DNA of 64,000 nt, taken from contig JAYXKI010000002.1 in the NCBI GenBank assembly GCA_037892935.1, positions 1,178,001 through 1,242,000 on the forward strand, read 5' to 3'. Shown one piece after another: positions 1-11,822 of the stretch. Position 1 is the first letter of the stretch, and every line of letters starts with the position of its first letter. Position numbers and translations under genes: made by a program. Source of the stretch: Phlebopus portentosus (lineage: Eukaryota; Basidiomycota; Agaricomycetes; Boletales; Boletinellaceae). The notes below the pieces were generated by a model. That model saw nothing but the letters and a program-made list of their open reading frames with translations. It ran no database searches and was not told where the DNA came from.

Positions 1-2988
1 CAGGAGGCATGAGCGAAGACCGCCCCGTTGGGGCAGAGGAGATCACAGTATTTCGAGAACGAACAACGCTACACAGAAAGAGTCAGAAGGTATCTCTTAT
101 TCAATAATTAGTATAACGAACTCGTCCATGGCAACAACGCCTTGTTTCGGGTCTGGGACATCCGCAATGGCCCAGTTCTCGATCTACGTTGCCTTCAGTT
201 AGAATGTGAAACAAATAGCCCAGCTTCTTTGTGTCAGCTCACCTTTATAAACTTGTATAAGTTCCGTGGTTTGGTGTGGGCACCCTTGCGGCCTGTTGAT
301 GCGTACTTCGCCTTCGCCTGGAGGTCAGGTAACGAATTCGTCCTCGAATTTGTTGACGTCGCAAGGGGAAGAGTTGTTATACCCGTCCGCTGGCATCGCA
401 GTACAACATCGTTGAATGTGACCAACCACAAATCCTTCTTCCCACCAACAGCATTATGAGAGCTTTGCTGAAGCACGTCGCTCAATCTGCGGAACGACGA
501 CTTGCCCCTGACATTCTTGGACGCCGCATTATTAGCAGCAGATGGCGGCGGGCGAGTAGCCGGCTGCGATAGGATTTGGGAAGGTGGAACAAGTGACTTT
601 TCTTCGACGAGTAAGCGTGAAGGCTTCGGCAACGCAAGCTGCTTGACCTTCTCAAGTCCCTCTATTCGTGCAAACGCGTCACGAGTGCGGTCTCGCTCTT
701 CTTTCTGAATCTTCTCGTCCTCGATGCTGCGTACGATAGTCTCTACTTCCGCTACCATCAGTAGGGTGCTTTCATACTCGTAAGTACTCGGGTCCGTGTG
801 ATAAAGCAAGTTTTGGAACAGTAGAGGGTATTTGAGTAGTCTTTGGAACGGCTTTGAGAGCGAAATAGCAAGGCCAGTCTCGCCTTTCTCGACCGAATCC
901 TGTTCTAGTTTTTGAAGAACCTTGCAGACTTTTAACCACATAGCTTTGTCCTGGTTCTTGGGGATCTTCTTATCGCTCGCGGTAGATAAGGCATTGTCTA
1001 CCTGTTCGAGAGCTCTCTCGAGATGCAGAACGTACGTCGCGTACTCTCTCAAGATGTTGGACTTGTCTCCTGTTAGACAGGCGAAAAGAAGGGAGACCAA
1101 GAGAAACTCACGTTCGAGACAAAAACATCCGCCAAACTCCGAACGAGAGGGTATTGCTCCTCATATCGCTTCCGTAATCCCTCGCTTAAAGTGACATGCC
1201 CATTGTATATACCGTCTTCAAGTACCTCGAGGCATTTTCGTAAATCCTCAGGCAGTTGATTTGGAGGGACAGAGTCACCGATCAGTGACTCCGGCTGTGG
1301 CGTTGTCCGTCTGAGCTTCTTCAACACGCGTGAGGCGGACGTCTTATCCGTCTTATCCGTTTGCTGTGTTGCAGCATAGGAAACTTCCCGCTCTGGTACT
1401 GCTCCAAAAACGGACTGACGGCCAAGTGACGCAGATGAGCCTTGCGGTGGGCCACGAGGCAGAGGAGGCAGTGACTGATGTGAGCGGGTCGGAAACGGCA
1501 GCGGCACTTTACCCTGCTGCGAACGCTGCGCATTCGTATTATAGGGTGAACGTGGATGGTTGAATTTAGCTATTGCGGCTGCAACTGCAGAAGTTGCACT
1601 GCCATTTCGCTGCTGTGAACGGCTAGGGGTCCCTGAATAGCCCTTGCCCATTTGGTCTTGCGCCTCATCATCATCAGAGTCAGGAGAGTCGTTATCAGGG
1701 TTATTATGTGCGTTATCTTTAGCTGTTGATGGTGTTTCCGGACGCAATCCTGGTGTTGGGGAAAGGAAACGCGCGGCGATGGGAAGATGATCGATGGATT
1801 CCCGCGGCGTGTCTACACGAGCAAAATACTCGTCGTTCTCTAATGGCGTTGGAGAGCACACCGGTGGAGCGGCATATGGATGCAAAAGAGGTTCAATGAA
1901 CGTCTCCTTTAGCTTTGTTAGTTCAATCACATATCTATTAAAGTATAAGTGTATGGCATTATTTGAGTAGCGACAAACACTTACCGCTCTTCACTGGCCA
2001 CGATTTCCCAAAGAACCTCTTGCCGTGTCCGTTCTCGCGGACCAAGATTCGAAACCAGATCTTCCTCCGCTGCTTCGCTCCATGAAGCAGTCGCCAGTAT
2101 CCGACTGGAAGACTGGCTAGCTTGAGAATAAGGTGTGCCGGAACGCATTGAGGCATTCAAACTCATGTTATCCGGCAAATTCCTCTGGGAGTTCGGTGAT
2201 ACTGGCGTGCGGGTTCCTTTCGCCGAATTTCCGCCTTTCGACACGTTCACCTTGGAAGAGGACGCGTCTCTAGTCCCACGCGTCTCCGATCCGTGCATAG
2301 CCTGAAAGCGCGATACATTGGTCTTTACCGGCCCAGGGGGCGTTTTCGGAGCAGCGTCGCCATTAGTGGTAGTAGTGGCGCCGACACTGGCCTTGGCGTG
2401 TCCACCCTCGTTGTTTACCGAGGGATCGACACCATTTGCGCTCGTCGATCCAGACTGGTCGCTGAGCGCGCGTTCAAGAGGTGCAGGCGTCTGCGGCGGT
2501 GATAAGAAAGCGACTTTCTTGTGGGTAGAACTGTCAGGAGGGGAGTTGGCATCTGTTACCTTGCGGGTCTTATGCGTAGCTGCGGCAGAAGCGCCGCCGT
2601 CGACGGATTCCTTGCGAGAACGGGTAACGGTGATAGTTGTCGCTGGCGTGCGATCATCAGTCGATGATACTCTCGACGTGGGTGGCGCCTGTGCTGGCGC
2701 AGGCTGCGGAGTCCGAGTGGACGAGTTTGAATCGGAGCTTGCTTGAGAGTTTGTGTGCGAAAGGGAGATGGGGGTACGGTCGATAGGCGGGAGAGGCTTC
2801 GTTGCATTAATCGAATTTGGCGATGGATCTAGTTGAGTTTGGGATGAAGGGGGCCATGACCTTAGCGGAGGAAGTTCGAGTTTCTCTCTGTCTCTTGTTG
2901 ATGATATGCTTAATTCGGCGTCGAGAGCAGGTGCTAAGAATTTCTCCTTCTCCTTCTCTTTCTTGAAGCGCTGTAGTAATGCTCTCAT
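1..2988 (-). CDS. RhoGEF with DH and PH domains (3' end beyond window)
   Basis: Guanine-nucleotide exchange factor of the Dbl family, which activates Rho/Cdc42-type GTPases at the membrane. Exon model: 1985-2988, 1112-1934, 243-1061, 118-183, <1-68; phases agree at every junction. Residues 1-330 are Ser/Thr/Pro-rich and probably disordered, starting MRALLQRFKKEKEKEK. The first junction rebuilds a classic DH start (VASEERYVIELTKLKETF). Later DH helices include NILREYATYVLHLE and the strongly conserved SKPFQRLLKYPLLFQNLL. A PH-like stretch follows (DLWLVTFNDVVLRCQ ... NLYKFIK). The stop lies off the left edge, so the C-terminus is unknown. The last two exons are tentative. The DH call is secure; the GTPase target cannot be read from sequence. 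Confidence 0.85.
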
Positions 2989-3690
2989 GTTGACGACGGT
3001 GACACGGTATTGAGAGCGATATAAGCAGCAACGAGGGGAAAAGACGAGTCAAGTGAAAAGACTGCGAGAAGGAGAGAAGGAGGGGATGAGAGTACGGAAG
3101 GAAGGAGGAGAAGAGGACAACGTGCAGGAGGAGGATGTGCGGCGGTCAGGTCACGACTCGACTCGCACTATTTCAACTATACGCCTATATCAAGGAACGC
3201 TGATCGCTCAAATCTCAGCTCAATAATGTCAAAGCAAAGCACATCCCTTTCATCCCTTCCGTGACAACATCATTTTTCATCTTTCTCAATTCGACGATGG
3301 CGCAAACAATGGAACGGCTCTCGTGTCACAATAGTGTAGGAGAGGAAACTCAAATGATTGCTACCGTGTCGTCAATGCACAACAAAGACAACGACTCCAA
3401 TAATGTCAAAGTGTTACCGGCGCACGATACAAAGCACATCCCTTTGCTTGTATATCCCTTCCGTGACAACATCATTTTTCATCTTTCTCAATTCGACGAT
3501 GGCGCAAACAATGGAACGGCTCTCTGGTTAGGTTCACAAGTACTTTCTGCCTTTCTGACGGATACTTTACTACATCCACGCTTGAGTGCCGATAATGATA
3601 ATACGGTTGGCCACTTCTCATCTTCGTGTCCTCTACATGCTTTGGTTGACTTTTTTTTTCTCTCTTTTTCAATTTTTATTTATTTATTTT
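2989..3690. other. Intergenic spacer between divergent RhoGEF and methyltransferase genes
   Basis: No conserved coding sequence seen. It holds promoters for both neighbours, a purine-rich stretch at about 3055-3130 and a duplicated segment listed separately. The ORF across 3261-3779 is created by this duplication and has no recognisable protein features. Confidence 0.5.
3221..3524. repeat. Local direct duplication with a perfect 71-nt core
   Basis: A segment at 3221-3322 recurs at 3398-3524. The last 71 nt of each copy (3252-3322 and 3454-3524) are identical. The 5' parts share a leader (caataatgtcaaag) but differ by a 25-nt indel. Offset is 202 nt. Perfect identity in non-coding DNA implies a recent duplication or gene conversion. 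Confidence 0.9.
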
Positions 3691-3699
3691 GTCACTTAA

Positions 3700-4738
3700 A
3701 AATGGTGCTACGTCACACCCGGGTCAAATGGAAACATCTAAGCAGCAGTCTAACCCATGGGCGCCCTGGATCAGAATAATAACGCAGTACAATTTCCTCG
3801 ATTCAGAATCCAAGTGGATCGCGTCAATCTCGCCGCAGATCGCGCGCAATCGAGCTTGGAAGCGGCGTAGGCCTCACTTCGTATGTTCTTCCTCTTCCCT
3901 CTAATATTCGGACTAGTCTAGTTCTTACAAATTCGCGAATTTCGGGACTTTTTATTTATTTTGTATCAACCAGGCTCGTTCTCGCTGCACAAGGCTGGTC
4001 CGTCCTCGCAACAGATACACCAGCCGTAGTCCACTCAGTCCTCCGTCCCAACATCCGACGCAACACCCGGAATACTATTAATACTATCACTACCAACGAC
4101 AGAACTACTGCCACGACGCGTCTTCTTGGCACAGTCCAAGTTCGCGCTCTCGATTGGACCGTCCCTCTGGAAGAATGGAATTGGAGCGACCCGGAGAGTG
4201 TCACAGGGTCCTCCTCTATGACGGAGTCGGGTGATATAAGAATTCGAACTCGGATGGCCCGAGAGGTCACCGATGAGAACTTCGAGGTCCCAGGCGTGAA
4301 GAGCTACTCGGCCCGCCGTTCGATTTGATTATTACGGCTGATACAGTTTACTCTCCCGATCTTATCATGCCTCTTCTCCGGACAATCAAACATCTTATCC
4401 TCCTTTCTGCCTCTCCCTCCCAACATACTATAGCATCGGAGTCAAAATCAGAGTCAAGATCAAAGTTTAACTCAAAGCAGAAGCAAAAGAAGTCCTGTCC
4501 TCCAGTGTATCTGGCCTTGGAAAAGCGCGATCCAGCTCAACTCGCCTCTTTCTTCTCTCAAGCGCACGATACCTGGGGACTGGGAGCGCAACGCATTCCT
4601 ACACCTCGAATCCATCGTGCAATGTCTCGCGCCGGACTCTCACATTGGAGAAAGGAAGACTGGGAAGGAGTCGAAGTTTGGAAACTATATCTTCTTAATC
4701 CCGATCCCGATTCCGACTCATTTTGTAATAACTTTTGA
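3700..4738 (+). CDS. SAM-dependent methyltransferase, METTL21/methyltransferase-16 type (5' end unresolved)
   Basis: The SAM-binding motif I is built across an intron at 3881-3973: exon ends IELGSGVGLTS and the next exon continues LVLAAQGWSVLATD, the classic GxGxG plus acidic end of strand 2. It continues with TPAVVHSVLRPNI and RALDWTVPLEEW, then FDLIITADTVYSPDL, the usual post-motif of this family, ending at a TGA at 4736-4738. Members methylate lysines on proteins or small substrates; the target is unknown here. Two problems: the frame before IELGSG has an upstream stop, so the N-terminal exon and start (about 3700) are a guess. The frame also changes near 4293, explained either by an unusual intron or by one missing base. 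Confidence 0.65.
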
Positions 4739-5146
4739 TACCGATTTTTTTTTCCAACCTGACGTCGAGGATAGAGACAATCAAATCAATTAATTGTTTT
4801 TGCGTACAATAAGTGGCTTTTTTAAGTAAATCCGTTATGCACGACGTAAAAGGGAGGATGAATTGAGAACAAGCACAGAGATCTAATACTATCTACTAGC
4901 TCTACATGCACGAGACTCCGCCACCTATCGTATTTATAACGTGTTGTTCGTTGTCATCGTCGTCTGTCATTTCCTTCATGACAAAGATCTTGGTATTCGT
5001 GAGGCAAATGAGGCAGAAAAGAAGTGCAAGATATGGAAAAAAAAATGAATGGACGGAAATTTCAATAGAACAAGCCAAATGATTAACGTAGGGTATGGAG
5101 TATCGCGCGTAGTGAGTTAACCGTTTGTAAATGCTGCCAGACGCAT
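4739..5146. other. Convergent intergenic spacer
   Basis: 3' flanks of the methyltransferase (+) and the EF-hand-like gene (-). I see no conserved ORF; the 112-codon minus-strand ORF at 4902-5240 has no family features, although part of its 5' end may be the last exon of the minus gene in another frame. Confidence 0.4.
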
Positions 5147-6185
5147 TCAGGGCGAAAGACGCAGAGTCCAGGTCTCGCGGTAAGTACTGATTTTGTTTAT
5201 CATTGTGTGTGGTTGAACAATTCAAGACTGCGAGCATCATTCGTCGAACTTGTGGAAGCGACGATCAAGATAATCGAAATTATTGTTTAGGGCCCGTTTG
5301 TCGAGTTGGCGTCGTTTCTCTACTGGGATTTTCATCAGAGCTGAAAGAAAAGGATATTTTATCGCATGACAAAAGTTGTTGTCGACAATAAACGTAAAAG
5401 GGAGGAGGACCTTGGAAGTGGGAAGAAAGACTTACGAGAGTTCGAACTCCATGTCTTCTCGTCGAGTCATCACCAATTTGAGATTCCGATCGAAACCGTG
5501 CGTAAACTGGAAGAAATAGAGGAAGTAAAAATGAGTTAGATTACGGGAGTAATGACGGGAGGGACAAAATAGCGAAAGACAACGCACGAGATCTCGCCAT
5601 GTTTCCTCTTCGTCAGTCTCCGTTTGCAACTGGTAGATCTGGAGGAATCCCTGGAACCTGTTCGTCATAACAAATGATAGGGTCTCATTGTCAAAGAGCT
5701 GGCCTATGCAAAAAAGTAAAACAAAGGTGAACGTACGTTAAATATCCTTCTTCTGCCCCGTCAAGCAATGCAAGCTCCTCCTTCGCTTCCTCAGGAAGTG
5801 GCGAACCGTTCGTTTCAATCGCCCATTGGTCGAGAGCATCAGGCGTAAAGTACGCATTTTCTGGCGGCACCAGCAACTGCGCATCAGGCGACTTGGAGGC
5901 TGAAGGAGGCGTTGGTTTGGGAGTGCAATATTTCCCAAAGATATGTTTTAGACACCGTTCGAACTGCGATACAGAGTTATGGATCAGTGATTAATGTCCG
6001 AGCATTGCAGGAAATTGTGGCTTACTCACCTTGTCGCTGATGGCCCCATCAGCATCAAGCAGCTGCACACCAAGTGACGCGTTCCTCCTCCCCTGCCTAA
6101 CGAAGGGCTCAGGCGTCTCAGCCCTAGGAGATTGCATTCGCAATGGATCATTTGAATCCCAAAGGTTGTTGAAATAATAAGCCAT
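5147..6185 (-). CDS. Small EF-hand-like protein, uncharacterised
   Basis: Five-exon model: 6030-6185, 5737-5963, 5588-5657, 5436-5506 and tentatively 5147-5186; total 187 residues with consistent phases. It starts MAYYFNNLWDSNDPL. Helix-loop-helix-like stretches read FERCLKHIFGKYC, then FTPDALDQWAIETNG, then EEGYLTFQGFLQIYQ followed by DEEETWRDLFTHGFDRNL. This arrangement recalls the EF-hand-associated modules of Miro-type proteins, but no GTPase domain is present and the Ca-binding loop residues are incomplete. I do not know a specific function. The last exon follows a 249-nt intron, long for this region, so the C-terminus is the weakest part. It is divergent from the eIF2B epsilon gene (324 bp between starts). 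Confidence 0.6.
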
Positions 6186-6509
6186 CTTCAAAAGAAAGAG
6201 CCGAAGACGTCGAAGGTGACGCAGGAGGCGGTGGTGATGCGCTGTTTAAAAGGGTGTGACGCGGACGCGGACCCTTGTGGTAGAGGCGCGACGTGATGTG
6301 TCGTGAGCCGTCACAGTTCAAAGTGACTAAAGTGTGACAGCGACGTGACCTTAAATGTGATCGCTGATCCCATTCGACGCGCTTTTCGGAATCAGAAAAT
6401 GACTCATTACAACACTCACCCTAAGACTAATTACACTCCGTAAATCCGTGCCGTGTATTGATTCAATTGCCTCCAAGCGGCACTTGAGCTTCAATAATCA
6501 AAACGAGAA

Positions 6510-9148
6510 ATGCCGCCGAAAAATCATGGGAAGGAAAAAGCTACAGGCGTCGGTGGCGAGCAGGAGGAGGAAGTCTTACAAGCCGTTATTCTCGCAGACA
6601 GCTTCAATAATCGTTTCAAGCCGCTCACATCCCGTACGCCGAGATGTCTTTTGCCTGTGTGCAATGCGCCACTCCTCGACTGGACGTTTGAGAGTCTCGC
6701 ACTTGCTGGACTTCATGAAATATTCGTTATTTGCCGTTCCCATGCTGAACAGGTCAAAGCTGCTATTCGGTACGTACTCTAATAAATTTACTTGCTGTGT
6801 GTGTATATGTCATATTGATCGAGGCGCATGTAGCGAATCAAGATGGAGCAAACCTGGTTCAGGTATTGCGATTATACCAATCGTCACTGCTAAGGAAGCC
6901 TTCTCTCCTGGAGATGCAATGCGCGACATTTACACGCATGGAATCCTTTCTTCTGACTTCGTCCTCGTCCACGGGGATCTTGTCAGCAACGTGCGCATAG
7001 ATGAAGTCGTTCGTCTACACAAAGAACGTCGTCGCGCAAACAGAGACACGATTATGACTATAGTAGTCAAGGAGTCGGGTACAACTCACCGGACGAGGTA
7101 AATATTCTACGCTGCTCAATGCATGTCGGTTCTAATGCGGAAGCGAATTCACAGACCAAGAGGTGAAACCTCCGCGTTTGTCTTGGACTCAAAAACCCAG
7201 GAATGTCTCCATTACGAAGCCATAAAGGGTTATCCACCCCAGAGCCATGCGCGAATGCCTCGCGAAATTCTGAAAGAACATCCCGAGCTTGAAATTCGAA
7301 ATGATCTCATAGACTGTGGTATAGACATTTGTTCGCTTGAAGTAAGTTCAACTCATCTCCATCTGTATGCGTGAACTGACTTCTTGGATCGTTGAGGTTC
7401 CATCGTTATTCCAAGATAATTTCGATTACCAGGACATCAGAACTGACTTCGTGCATGGTGTGCTGACCTCTGATTTACTCATGAAAAATATCTACTGTCA
7501 TGTCATTTCCGATGGCTACGCAGCACGCGTCAAGGATACAAAGAGCTACGCGTCTGTTAGGTAAGACCCGCCATAACTGCCCCTGAGTTTCTATTTTTAT
7601 TTTACATGCTTTCAGCAAAGATATTCTTGCTCGCTGGACATTCCCCCTCGTTCCAGATGATAATTACCCTGGCTCCTCATCGACTTCTTATGAACACACG
7701 CGAGGGAACAAATACCTCTCGATCATATCACCGCCACAGCTCGCACGCACATCTCACATCGGTCCAATGACTTTACTCGGTCCAAGCACTTCAATAGCTT
7801 CTGATGCCCATGTTGCTCGCTCCGTCTTAGGCGCGAATTGCGTCATTGGCCAGGGAGCAAGCGTCACGGATAGCATTTTATGGGATGGCGTTCAAATCGA
7901 GCAAGGAGCTATCGTCGAGGGCAGCGTCCTTGGTAAAGGGACGACTATCTTGAAGGACTCGCGCATAGAACGCGGGTGCTTAATTGCAGATGGAGTAGTC
8001 ATCGGTCCTAACGCAAGATTAAACAAGTTATCACGCGTCTCGCAAAGAATACACCCAGATAGGGATCACGAGGACGATGAATTGGTCGAGGTCGCCACCG
8101 GTAAGTTATCTGACGTCCCAATTTCCATTGAAGAACTAATCCATGACCCAGCACAAACGGATGAACTCCGAGCCTGCCTCGGGTCAAATTCAAATGGTAT
8201 GATCTGGCCAGAAGAGAGCGAAGAATCGGACGAAGATGAAGACGAGGCAAACGAACGACAAAACCGACGATTACTCCGACTAGGCGATGGCGCATCCGAC
8301 CTGGAGCTCTCAGACGAGGGCTCGATCACCTCTTCGTCTGATTCAGAGGCCGAGTCTGATTCAGAGGGCGGATTCGGTGCACTTGGGCTATCAATCCCTT
8401 CCTCCGCGACATCGCTGGACGCATCGCAGTTTGCACCATCTGCTGTGGCTGACCTCGTGGATGCACAAGCCGAACGCGAGTTTCAAGCCGAGGTCTCCGC
8501 GTCGCTTGCGCGGGCCTTCGCCGAGGGTCACTCGGTTGATAATGCTGCCGTGGAGCTCAAGACCTTGCGTATGGCGAGCAATGTGCCCCTGCGTCGCGTA
8601 CGCGAGGCGGTCATTGCTGGTGTCGTCGAGCTTATACCTCTCAGAACCGATTCTGCAGTTCAGCAACGCACTGAGATTGCGCGAGTTATCAAACGATGGG
8701 GTCCGCTTATCAACACTATTGGCGGTATCGATGCAGTAGAGACCGTGTCTATCTTACAGGTGTGTTCAAATTAAACACATACCGATATCTATAACGAGAC
8801 TGATAATCCTTCTATTTCAAGGAACACTGCTCACGCTCGCCGCATCTGACTCTTTTCGGCCAAATCCTCGCAGCGCTCTACCAACACGACATCGTCGAGG
8901 AGGACGACATACGCGCATGGCACACATTACCCGACGCAAAGGGCGAAAGTCACGAAGGCATAACGAAAGAGAACATGCATAAATGCTGGCTTGTGGGTGC
9001 GAAGATGATCGGACAATTCGACGAGCAAGCCGATTCCGACTCCGATTCCGATGATGACGATTCCGATGACGAAGAAGACGAAGAGGACGGAAAGCAAGAG
9101 GATAATAGAGAAAATGAGGAGGAAGACGGCAGTGAAGCAGACGGATGA
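6510..9148 (+). CDS. GCD6: Translation initiation factor eIF2B, epsilon subunit
   Basis: Catalytic subunit of the eIF2B exchange factor, which reloads eIF2 with GTP and sets the rate of translation initiation. Exons 6510-6769, 6834-7097, 7155-7341, 7397-7560, 7616-8759, 8822-9148 give 781 residues in perfect phase. Domains in order: nucleotidyltransferase-like fold from about residue 25 (LQAVILADSF, PLTSRTPRCLLPVCN); left-handed beta-helix hexapeptide repeats at about 343-425 (GANCVIGQGASVTDS, GKGTTILKDS); acidic linker; W2/HEAT domain at about 570-735 ending in the aromatic/acidic GQILAALYQHDIVEEDDIRAW. A long Asp/Glu/Ser tail closes the protein, longer than in yeast. Nothing looks broken. 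Confidence 0.96.
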
Positions 9149-9937
9149 GTCCGAGTGATTGGAACGCTTCTAGGCGGCATCGTGAAGAAGCCGTTTGGCC
9201 GTCTTGGCTTGCCACCGGTATCACGTATCTCCGAGAAAGCGTGTCCACAACACCGAAGGAAGAAAAAGTTCATAATGGCTACCGAAAAAATTGTCAACTG
9301 CGACCTCTTGCCACAAAACTGGAGCGAACACTTCTCTTAATTCAACCTGTACATCGCGAGGAAGGTCGACTACTACTATGTGGCCTAGACTAACAACTAC
9401 TATTGGAAGAAAGAGAGCCAGCGTCGCAGTTTCAACATAATCTTTCTCCTCTTAGCTTGTGTTCCCGTGTTTCTGTCGAAATATCCACTCAAAGGTTGAG
9501 CTAACATCCGCAGGTGCCACTGTCGTCAGCCGTTTCAAATTCGGTGCTCAAATCGTGGAACGAATAACAGCCGGAAAACCGCCGACTTGAGTTGGATGTA
9601 TGTAATTTTCGGCATCTGATACGCGGCCTCACATGCCGAGTGCCCAAGGAAGCTCACGGCTCTTGGCATCAAACCGAAACTTGGGATGAAACTTCAAGAA
9701 TTCAAGCAAATTGAAAAACCGCTGAAAACCGCACCGCAAGAGTGACGAGCACGCTACAGCACCGCAGCAAAAAATGGGTATACGTCGTGAAATGACATTA
9801 CGCATCGTGCACAACTAACAACGGGAAAACATGGTGTACAGGAATTAAAAGGAAAACGGAGAGATGTCCAAGCTTGATACACGAAGGGAGTACCAAACGA
9901 TTCCTCGTGTTTTCGGCGTGCGCGCGGTGCGTCAACT
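9149..9937. other. Convergent spacer between GCD6 and PMP3
   Basis: Contains both 3' flanks. Short ORFs on either strand lack conserved features. I see no RNA gene or mobile element. Confidence 0.4.
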
Positions 9938-10407
9938 CTAGTACTTTAGTATGATATACAGAGCGTGGATAATTCCTGGACTGGATGTGAGAGTTAGTTG
10001 TGGCTGCAGGAAAAAATAGGAGGACCGATCGTACGCACAGGTAACCCAGAATTGTCTATGAGCCGAGTAAGCAAGGTATGGTTAGATAGGTGAAGAATGC
10101 TAATGATGAGAAACGGAATTCGTACCAAGACGATGTTTATAAGCTGCGAGAACTGTGTCAGTACAAGCCGAATACCAATAATAGTTGAGAACATACGAGG
10201 TCAGCGCCGCAACCGCGTTCCAAGAATACACCGATGGGAGGAATGAAAATGGCGAAGCTGTATACATCGAATTAGTCAATGAGCAACGCGCAACGCAATA
10301 GCTGGACGTACAAAATCTGTAGAGGAAGGATATGTGAGACGAGTTTGAACATAAGAGAATAGCTGTGCCGCACGTACCTTGCAAAGATCTGAAGTGGTGA
10401 ACGGCAT
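9938..10407 (-). CDS. PMP3: Plasma membrane proteolipid 3 (PMP3/RCI2 family)
   Basis: A 57-residue, two-helix plasma-membrane protein that controls membrane potential and cation tolerance in yeast. It is split into six exons: 10378-10407 (30 nt), 10312-10316 (5 nt), 10197-10257 (61), 10126-10143 (18), 10039-10055 (17) and 9938-9980 (43), total 174 nt. The spliced product reads MPFTTSDLCK, IF, FAIFIPPIGVFLERGCG, ADL, LINIVL, TILGYLP and GIIHALYIILKY. This matches the family at every position, including the PPxGVFLxRGCG signature. Every intron is 54-73 nt with proper GT and AG ends. No single ORF shows this gene because no exon exceeds 61 nt. Head-to-head with the BNA7-like gene, 278 bp apart. 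Confidence 0.95.
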
Positions 10408-10685
10408 TGTTGTCGTTATCAGCTGAGCTGTGTAAGATGGGAGGTAGGGAAGAAATGCGTGGTGCGAGACTGGCCTGCTTATATACCATCCACTCAGACT
10501 CGCAGAATGGATTATATTATGTATGGGGCATGACGTAGTGTCACACTAGTACTTGGATTCTGACCTCATCGACCCGCCGCAGCAGTCAACTCTCTCGGCT
10601 CGGCTCGGCACGATACGTTCAGCCTCGTGCCGAGAGCACTTCCGCCGCCGGCTGCCGCGCCTATGCACACAGCCACTTATATATT

Positions 10686-11775
10686 ATGACCAACAACGAC
10701 TCTGCAGTCCAGTCGCGCGCCGACATCGAATATGGCCCGCTCCCTGCTCACAGACTCGACCTGCACATACCACAAGCGGCAAGCGCACGCTCGGCCGATG
10801 CGCCTTTTCCCCTAGTCGTATTTGTCCATGGCGGTGCATGGCGCTCGTAAGTCTATCCATCCATTCTATATTTTCCATGAGCCAGATCCACTTTTGCTCC
10901 TCTATCTGCGTAATTCTGCACTGGATTTCCTTTAAAGTTTTTTGTTTCGAAACTTTGTGTGTGATCTGCTTCACCTTTTTGGAATTATTATGTGCTTACC
11001 TGTCCTGTGTAAATCCTTCCTCCGCAGCGAGGATAAGGCAGATCATGCACAGCTTGCGACGCGCATAGCTCTCCGCACTCAATGCTGTGTCGCCGTGCCG
11101 AATTACCGCCTTTCACCACGGGATACCGCAGTAAAGCCGGAAGACGCTGTGTACCATCCGATGCATGCGCAGGACGTCCTCAATGCATTAACTTTCCTTG
11201 GCCCCGCACCACAGCCCGATCCTGACTCTGAATCCGATAATGAGCTCGCAAAGGCTATTGACGCGCCGTACGATCCTAGACGCATCTTCCTCATCGGGCA
11301 CAGCTGTGGCGCGCATATACTTAGCTCTATATTCCTCGATTCTTCTACTTCTACGCCAGAGCTTACGCCGCCTTCCTCTCTTCTTTCCTCTGTGAAGGGC
11401 ATTGCCCTGTCTGAGGGAATATTCGATGTCGGTCTGTTACTCTTGAGCTTCCCAATGTACCGTGCCTGGTTTATTGTCAACGCATTTGGCGACCGGGATT
11501 CGTACGAGCGTTTCAACGCAACGAATTACCCACTTCGCGAGGGTGGGAAATACATCCACTGGCTTGTGATCCAGTCCCTAAACGATACGCTCGTTGATGG
11601 AAAGCAGGCAGAGTCGATGTACGAGCATCTAAAAGAGCTTGAGGCACATAGCAAGCATGGAGACACGGTACTTAAGGACTGGTCGACCATCACTTCGGAG
11701 CACAATGAGATGCTCAGGACGACAGAGTATAGTGATCTTATCGGTAACTGGATAAACAGCCTTCATTTCCATTGA
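10686..11775 (+). CDS. Alpha/beta hydrolase, probable kynurenine formamidase (BNA7-like)
   Basis: Exons 10686-10846 and 11028-11775 encode 302 residues. The oxyanion motif HGGAW is followed after the intron by a nucleophile elbow GHSCGAH and late acidic and His residues (NDTLVDG, SEHNEML), as in esterase/lipase-type hydrolases and the HGGxW-containing yeast formamidase Bna7. That enzyme turns N-formylkynurenine into kynurenine. The fold is clear; the substrate is inferred from the HGGxW motif and from the next two genes, which are kynureninase and kynurenine 3-monooxygenase. The 181-nt intron is long for this locus and may hide an extra small exon. It is convergent with kynureninase; the stop codons are 47 bp apart. 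A generic esterase is the alternative. Confidence 0.8.
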
Positions 11776-11822
11776 AAGTATAAATCTGTAAAATGTGGAT
11801 TTCAATGCTTATATCTAGATGG

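Noticed and set aside
234..459. Plus-strand ORF at 142-459
   Set aside because: Antisense of the RhoGEF PH-domain exon.
8008..8739. Several overlapping ORFs on both strands inside GCD6
   Set aside because: Shadows of the beta-helix and W2-domain coding sequence, which is in clean phase.
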